Assembly (NCBI GenBank): GCA_005406025.1
Contig: BGZK01001192.1
Span: 124,001-188,000, forward strand
DNA length: 64,000 nucleotides
From: Eumeta japonica
Taxonomy: Eukaryota; Arthropoda; Insecta; Lepidoptera; Psychidae
Direction of reading: 5' to 3'
This document shows, in pieces, positions 57,875-64,000 of the stretch. The number at the start of each line of letters is the position of its first letter. Within the stretch, counting starts at the first letter, position 1. The notes beneath the pieces were generated by a model, which was not told the DNA's origin, made no database searches, and worked only from the letters and a program-made list of their open reading frames with translations. Both the position numbers and the translations under genes were made by a program.

Positions 57875-58628
57875 CGTCTGTAAAGCTAGCATTGTAAAGT
57901 GAGCAAAATTCGATTTTTTTTTCTCAAATATAATGCTAATTTGATGCTAAATTAGTGCCAAAATTAGAAATTTAACGCTCTTCCCAGGTTCCGAAAAAAC
58001 AATAAAATGCTAGCTTCAAATAAAGCTAGCATTGTTTATAATAAAAACCGACCTAAATTAAAATGCATAAGTAATCGTAGGCAACCCTAATTAGTGCTCA
58101 ATGAGTGTTGTTGATGTGAAAAAAGCATACAAAAAACGAAAATGTCAATATATATCATATTAATAGTAACGGCAAGGAAAACAAAGAGTATTATTTTTTA
58201 GATTTAAAGCGATCCAAGCTACTAGAATTCACAAAAATGAATATCGACCTTCGGACCTTTGACAATGCTAAAAAACTAGTTCATACAATCGCTTTAAGTC
58301 TAAAAAATAATACTCTGTTTTCCTTGCCGTTACTATTAATATGATATATATTGATATTTTCGTTTTTGTTTGCTTTTTTTCACATCAACAACACTCATTG
58401 AGCACTAATTAGGGTTGCCATGATTACTCATGCATTTTTATTTTAAGTCGGCTTTTGGTAAAAAACATTGCTACCTTTATTTGAAGTTAGCAATGTATTG
58501 TTTTTTCAGGACCTGCGAAGGGCGTTAAATTTCTAATTTTGGCACTAATTTAGCATCAAATTAGCACTATATTTTGGGCAAAAAAATTTCGTATTTTGCT
58601 AACTTTACAATGCTAGGCTTTACAGACG
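57875..58628. mobile_element. large foldback element, two ~340-bp inverted arms
   Basis: The left arm 57875-58213 and right arm 58288-58628 are inverted copies at about 88-90% by eye over their whole length, leaving a 74-bp centre. The ends read GTCTGTAAAG(C)CTAGCATT. Shared blocks include GCTAATTTGATGCTAAATTA, TAGTGCTCAATGAGTGTTGT and ATTAATAGTAACGGCAAGGA. Inside the left arm AATGCTAGCTT and AAGCTAGCATT form another hairpin (58004-58035). No open frame of note and no certain target duplication. It resembles a foldback-type non-autonomous element. Confidence 0.85.
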
Positions 58629-58734
58629 GGTTTCCAAGCGGGGTGTCAGCTTCGAAACGAAAGGTAGCCAGCCAGTTCAAGTCGATGGATGAGTCGAATT
58701 AAGCCTTATCGAACCGCTCCCTTCTTGTCCCGGA

Positions 58735-59060
58735 GAGCACGTCAGCCGCCGGTCCGGTCGCACGTCGGCGCCGGCGCCGGCGAACCACTCGGGGCGTAGC
58801 GGGCGGTCAGGGCGCCTCGACCCGGAATAAAAAGATTTGAAAAGATTTTTCCTTATCCTTTCGTGCTTTTGCTCCGCGTGTGCTCGGATGATGTGCGCAG
58901 AAATTTAGGGATCTCATAGGGAACAGGATTACGGAAGCGACGACCTGCGTCGTATCGATTGGCAACGACGAGATTATATAGGTTTCTTTTGTCGGTGTCC
59001 GCAGCCCTAGAACGTTTCCAGCGATCGCGCTCGCATTTTCACAGGTCGCCGCGCGCCTGC
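58735..59060. promoter_or_regulatory. CpG-rich region
   Basis: Core 58738-58815 (CGGCGCCGGCGCCGGCG, GGGGCGTAGCGGGCGG) followed by less GC-rich sequence and a second core at 59020-59070 (GCGATCGCGCTCGC, CGCCGCGCGCCTGCGC). Candidate promoter or enhancer; no gene start established. Confidence 0.3.
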
Positions 59061-60755
59061 GCTACGAGCGTCGTGGCAATCGGACGATTTATATCGTGAA
59101 CCGACTCGGTCGGCATTGAAAATTAAATTTTTTATTAATAAATAACTTAGTTAGCTATCGCCGACACTGACGAGGCCACTACACCGATGCATTCGGCGCC
59201 AATGCACACGGGAAATATTCACACGAAAAATATTCAATCACAATCTTCATATGTATTTGCACGTGTGCAATTCCTCACAGTGTGTCGTAATCGTTCATTA
59301 TAGATCGACATCGAGAACGTAATTTTAACGGCATCATTATAACACTATCGCTGACTTGAATTTTAGATTAGATAAGCGAATGAGGTTATCGGGCGCCGTG
59401 TGTATTAGCGTGTCGGGAGTGACGTGGACCCCTTCCTTTGACTTTCAAATCGGGTTCCTCGGCCTGGAGGCGATGTTTAATATTTTACAACCTCCACGCA
59501 TATATTATATATATTCATTTCCTTGTTTGTGGAGAGCGGCAACACTGAAAGGTGACATCCCACCTAGCCGAGGTATTAGATGATTTACAATGCATACATG
59601 TTTTATTCGCTTGAGAAAAAAAAAATATATATAGGCACATCTGATATGAACGAAGAAGTCGAATTTTGTTTAAAAATTTGGTTGCCTGTAAAGTCGGTAT
59701 ACGGGCGAAAGTTTTACGTGACAACGACTTTGAATGGTAAAATCATTTTAATGTGAATATTCATTCGTATAGTAGGAAGAAGGATGAAATAATAGTAACA
59801 ATTTAAAACATTTATTTATACAAAATTATATTTAAAACATTAATTTATACAAAGAATCTCGCACTGAATTTCATATTAACAAAATTTTATTTTTACCTTT
59901 ACACATACATACGTATTTATATACAAATATACATACAATAACTTGTACATTTTGCAAGCTATGCACTAATTCTCTAGTGCTGCGCGCGCGGCAGACCGAT
60001 CATAGTTGGAGTGGGAGAGACGCAAGGCATTCGGCAGACCCTCTCTCGTTCGGTGACTCATCGTTACGTTACCGAGCGTTACACTTTTCATAAGTGACTC
60101 CCAGCCGCAACCTAATTTAAGACGTTGTCACGTCAAAAATTTAATGAAAATAATTTTTGTTCGTCGTCCATCGCTACAAACTCGCATCGACGTTTTCGAA
60201 TATGAATTTTATATTAATGGGTACTCGCCGGTGTATAGTGTCGTCGGCCCAAAATGATAGACGGCGAGCAATTATAGGATGGGGGGCGGGGGGCAGCGGA
60301 GGGGAAGGAGATAATAAACGGTAGGCAATATGCGTCGTAGCTTTGGGCCTACGGCGTGGCTCGTATTGTTCGCGTAAGTAGGTATTATTATATGATTTCG
60401 TTGTAGGTCGCGAGAAATGTTGGGATATCGATATGTTTTGTAAGTTATGATAGTTTTTTGTGTTGGGCATTGAAAAATAGTTAACTACTTTCTCAGTATG
60501 ATCGAAGGCCTGCGGAGGTTTTTTTTTTTGTGTATCAGTGATAATTGAAATGTGGAATTTTTTCAGAATTTCACAAGTTATTTGTTATTTTGATACACAG
60601 TGTGATTTCAAATGCGACAGATTTTTTTTATTTTAGTTATATTATCTTAAATGTCTATTTATGTTTACAAAATTTTTTGTCTGAGTTATAAGTACATATT
60701 TAAATAACAGAATTATGCTGTTCAAAATAGGTCGAAGGTTCCGATAGAAACGACG
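59061..60755. other. intergenic DNA
   Basis: Contains a small GC-rich spot at 59985-60000 and a short inverted repeat around a TTGTGTATCAGTGATA / TTTTGATACACAGTGT pair (60527-60605). No genes recognised. Confidence 0.35.
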
Positions 60756-60763
60756 ACGTCATT

Positions 60764-60864
60764 TAGTTATTAGAAGACGAATATAAAAGAATACGCAAAT
60801 TAGAAAAAGACAGATATCTGAATATTGAAACTTTTCAAGAAATGAATAAAGCTAATAATTTCTA
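60764..60864 (+). pseudogene. coding-like tail fragment, unknown
   Basis: A plus-strand frame reading EDEYKRIRKLEKDRYLNIE and ending NKANNF-stop looks protein-like (charged, helical), but it has a stop just before it and no partner exon. Probably the end of a degraded transposon gene; it may be chance. Confidence 0.2.
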
Positions 60865-61109
60865 AAAAGTATATATTTTTTTAAATATTTTTGTGTTACA
60901 TTTTAGGGCCAATTTGCGATTCAACTTTATAGAAATATTTCGATGTTAACATTATTATCTAAAATGTTTTAGATGTTTTAAATTTTTAAGTTGTGCTCTT
61001 CTCGAAATTTATGATATTGTATTCATATTACAAAAAAAAACATAAATTTGGCGAAATTTTTTTAAGTATGTAAAATTAAACAGTGTACTTAAAGATGGTA
61101 AGACTTTTT

Positions 61110-61330
61110 TTAAAAATCTTCTGAAGGCTCTATTTCGTTTATAGTTGGCCATTGTACTATTTCGCCATAAAATTCTGTAAATTCTTCTGGTAGATATTGT
61201 TTCACATTTGCATTGTCTACAATTTTCATATTATTAGTAGGTACTTTGCCCTTAAACTCGATATCAATATCAGACCAAGTACCTTGTACTTAAGAAAGAA
61301 CGAAAATTTCCTCAGAAATGTCTATTTGTA
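61110..61330 (-). pseudogene. coding-like remnant, unknown
   Basis: On the minus strand a frame reads VQGTWSDIDIEFKGKVPTNN, KQYLPEEFTEFYGEIVQW and ends PSEDF-stop at 61110. One in-frame stop upstream separates it from NIQIDISEEIFVLS. The composition is strikingly protein-like for this AT-rich DNA. I do not recognise the family. The single stop suggests a recently broken transposon or gene tail. Confidence 0.3.
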
Positions 61331-62115
61331 TATTTTTTTGCGATTACATTGTCAGTTTTTTTTTTAATCAAAAATAATTTTTTCGGTATTTATTACTCCT
61401 CTCTTCTTTTTTACATTGGAATTGCATGATCAGAATCAGAACTCAATTGTGAAAGCGCAACGACACGTGTTTACTACCTTCAGCAGACAATGCCAAAAGT
61501 AATGGTTGATGCTGTATGTTCGTTGTCTTAAATCACAGAAACAATAGAGGCAAAAGTATTATCGAAGTTAACTGTCTTATATTTCAATAAATTCGAATAA
61601 GACATATCTATTAGGGTCGTGACCTTTTCGAAAATTATTTATGTACACGCCGTGACATCGACACTAGTACAGATACAGATATTTTCGAACATAAATAGGC
61701 AGAGGGTAGCATCTAGAACACATCGATTTGAAACGAGTGTATTTGTCAAAATATGCAAGATGTGCCCTTTTCGAAATTGCATACCCAAAATTAATCGTTA
61801 CATCCGGTTAAGCTACGAAAAGGGCGGGCTGACGAGTGACCCACTTCGCTCGCCCTACGTCTCGCCGCGCGCCGCATATTCAGCTGCTGTAGGTACATAT
61901 CGGACGGGGAAAAAGTTTTTTCGTATTTATATACGAATTTAAGATAATTTTTCATCATATTTTATTAACATTACATAAAATATGATGAATATATATATGT
62001 GTGTCTGTGTCTGTGTTTTTTGGGACTTCTGATTTCCTGATCATAAAACTGCTACAAGTAGTTTTGACAGTCCTCTCTTGATATTAATTGACCTAACACT
62101 ACCTAAGAATTCTTA
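61331..62115. other. intergenic DNA
   Basis: 61995-62020 has a (GT)n-like run. No gene. Confidence 0.35.
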
Positions 62116-62119
62116 AGAG

Positions 62120-62640
62120 ACCGAAACAGGTGACAATCTGAGGGTGCAAGTCAGGGCTATATGGTGGATGCATTCACACATCCCAACTAAACTTTCTCAA
62201 TATTTGCTGCGTGGATAAAGATGTGTGTGGTTTAGCATTATTATGGTGAAAACCACATCTGTTGATCAATCCCGGCCTTGTTTTCTCTATTTCTTGCTTG
62301 AGTCTGATCAGATGTTGGCAATAGAGATCCGAATTTGATCAGCGTTGAAAGTTCATAATAAATGATGCCCTTCCGATCCCACCATACACATAGCATGAAC
62401 TTATTGCGAATTAATTCGGGTTTCGCTATAGTCTGTGGAGCTTGTTTCCTTTTTGACCATGATTTTTTCGCACGCTCTTATCGTTGGTAATCCATTTTTC
62501 ATCACCAGTGATCAATCTTTTCAAAAGCGGTTCAGTTTCATTACGCTTCAATAGAGAACAAAGGAGTGCACGATTCATTCGATTTCTTACAGAGCTCGCA
62601 TGGGACCCGAGTGTCGAGCTTTTTTGCCAGTGGATCAAAA
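62120..62640 (-). pseudogene. mariner transposase remnant (irritans-like)
   Basis: Minus-strand pieces in order: WQKSSTLGSHASSVRNRM, LLKRNETEPLLKRLITGDEK (62490-62560, containing the first catalytic Asp as GDEKW), then in other frames LCVWWDRKGIIYYEL near 62350-62400 and scattered matches down to 62130. These are conserved mariner transposase blocks. Several shifts and stops and a missing N-terminal half make it inactive. I found no convincing terminal repeats. It belongs to a different mariner lineage from the one at 13987-14816, whose equivalent motif reads MDETWLYHYD. Confidence 0.8.
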
Positions 62641-63500
62641 CTGTTTTGTGGTCTAAGGTAAATAGTCTTCATTTTCAATTTATGATAAACATAAAACTAG
62701 TCAGATACAAATAGCACAATTATGGAGATTTTATTGCAACTTTTTACTTATAAAACTTGAAAAAACTTCGCCCCGAACTACAGAATTAACTCGTGAAAAC
62801 GTCACAGGACCCGATCGATTTAATGTTTATTATTAGAACGAGGAAAAGTATACGTTTGTTCCCGTAAACATTTTTATACAAAAATATTTTCCCATTAGAT
62901 TAATATTAGTCATGTAACTTTACGTATAATAAAATATAAACAGGTCATGTTTGTCATCGCGAGTTACGACAGTTGGTAATTTTACCTTCCTTATTTTGAG
63001 TTTTCCTTGTTTTCGTAAGATGTTAATTATGTAGGTATATTTACTTAGTAGTAAAACCAACGACTTTCCTCGTCACTAGTCGCACTCGCTATGTGTGCGA
63101 TGTGTCCACTACCCGTGCGTCCTCCGACGACGAAAAGGAGTCGCCGGGGGAATTTGGTAAAATAAATGCGCATTCAAACAAAAACGACGATACTAGAATT
63201 AATAATTACCAAGAAATTTGTTCGATGTCTGAAATTATCGATTTTTACTTTCAAAACGCGGGGCCGTAATATCCGTTTCTTGGTACGTTTACAAGCTTAT
63301 TATACATACTCGTACATGGTTCCAGTTCTTTACAAACCAGTCGCTGGCGGCCAGTTCGGAATCACACACAGTCGCTAATTGTCACCCTTTTATTTTTCTT
63401 TATATCATCCAAATTCAAATAACACCTCTATTAATTTTGTTGTGTTAACAATTAATTTTACCATCGGTTGTTGAAATTACTGTACTAAGAAATAGATAAC
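62641..63500. other. intergenic DNA
   Basis: A GC-richer spot lies at 63070-63155. No gene recognised. Confidence 0.35.
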
Positions 63501-63504
63501 TTGA

Positions 63505-64000
63505 CCAAGAGCATGTCAGACCATAGTCAGTGTAAGGTTCCGTAGCCTTTACTACAAAGAAATTGCAGATGAAGTTTCGTTTTAGTTTTCCATCGTGAAA
63601 ATTAGGATAATTTGATTTATACTAACATTCTTTTTTAATGCATTACTATTTTTATGTATTTACTTAAATACTTAATTATGTATTAAGTTTTAAGTGTATT
63701 AAAACAATTAAAACACTCACTACAGTCTCAAAAATTAAAAATACGACGTGAAAAAAGTAACAGCAAAAAAGCGTATCTTCATGCCACTTATGTCCTTTTG
63801 TTGAGCAGCGCAGTTTTTTGCGGCAATAACCCAAAAACGGTACTTCTGAACGTCTTGAAAATAATTATCGTTGAAAGCGTTTATTAAGCATTACTTTTGT
63901 TATTTTTTCATATTTTTTGGACATATGGGTTAAAAGAAAAAGGGGGGACGCAATTTATGCTAATTTCGGAGCGATTATTTCCGAAAATATTCACATAATC
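63505..64000 (+). repeat. AGGGTTCCGTA-type dispersed repeat, copy 5 (runs off the window)
   Basis: It starts GACCAAGAGCATGTCAGACC and CAGTGTAAGGTTCCGTAGCC, then GTTTTTTGCGGCAATAACCC and AAAAACGGTACTTCTG. Same order as the other copies; the tail is beyond the right edge. Confidence 0.65.

Overview
The window looks like gene-poor nuclear DNA of an insect, most likely a moth or butterfly. It is AT-rich with short CpG-rich patches. It also carries several repeat types that I know from lepidopteran genomes: the dispersed family built around AGGGTTCCGTA, fragments with ACTAGCGACCCGCCCCGGCTTC-type ends, and a non-LTR retrotransposon with a TTTGAA tail. I recognise no tRNA, rRNA, CRISPR array or complete ordinary host gene. 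The order assignment rests on remembered repeat families, not on a search.

0-10 kb: two related P-element/THAP9-type genes lie in the same orientation, one cut by the left window edge (1-870) and one with an intact last exon (4975-7318). Both keep long open frames, yet a normally acidic transposase box is altered in both. A degraded non-LTR reverse transcriptase lies between them. Next come a folded-back LTR element whose two LTR copies face each other around a piece of gag and a tRNA-Ala-type primer site, a DNA element with inverted ends (8374-8740), a Copia-type RT/RNase H remnant and an opposed Gypsy-type integrase remnant.

10-31 kb: mostly AT-rich non-coding DNA holding a dead mariner, several non-autonomous DNA elements, two copies of one 0.7-1 kb repeat, and a pogo/Tigger element (22381-23745) with TA duplications. 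Its open frame keeps the DNA-binding and C-terminal regions but lacks the DDE catalytic domain.

31.2-35.1 kb: a satellite of about 31 units of roughly 114-127 bp, with variant zones and a dimeric duplication.

35-64 kb: CpG-rich patches at 36.5-37.3, 43.7-43.9, 48.75, 57.0, 57.7 and 58.8 kb, two of them followed by good splice donors, and one candidate short exon at 44619-44688. This would suit the 5' or intronic regulatory landscape of a host gene lying elsewhere, but I cannot name that gene. Between the patches lie many short DNA elements, some with visible target-site duplications, a near-perfect small palindrome left by template switching in a hAT-like remnant (43072-43193), a 750-bp foldback (57875-58628), a truncated Jockey/CR1-like RT and a second mariner remnant.

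The genes do not form a pathway. The coding content is mobile DNA or its possible domesticated descendants. The observations most worth following are the tandem P-element-like genes, the DDE-less pogo protein with a PCNA-binding-like tail, the foldback LTR, the foldback element and the satellite.
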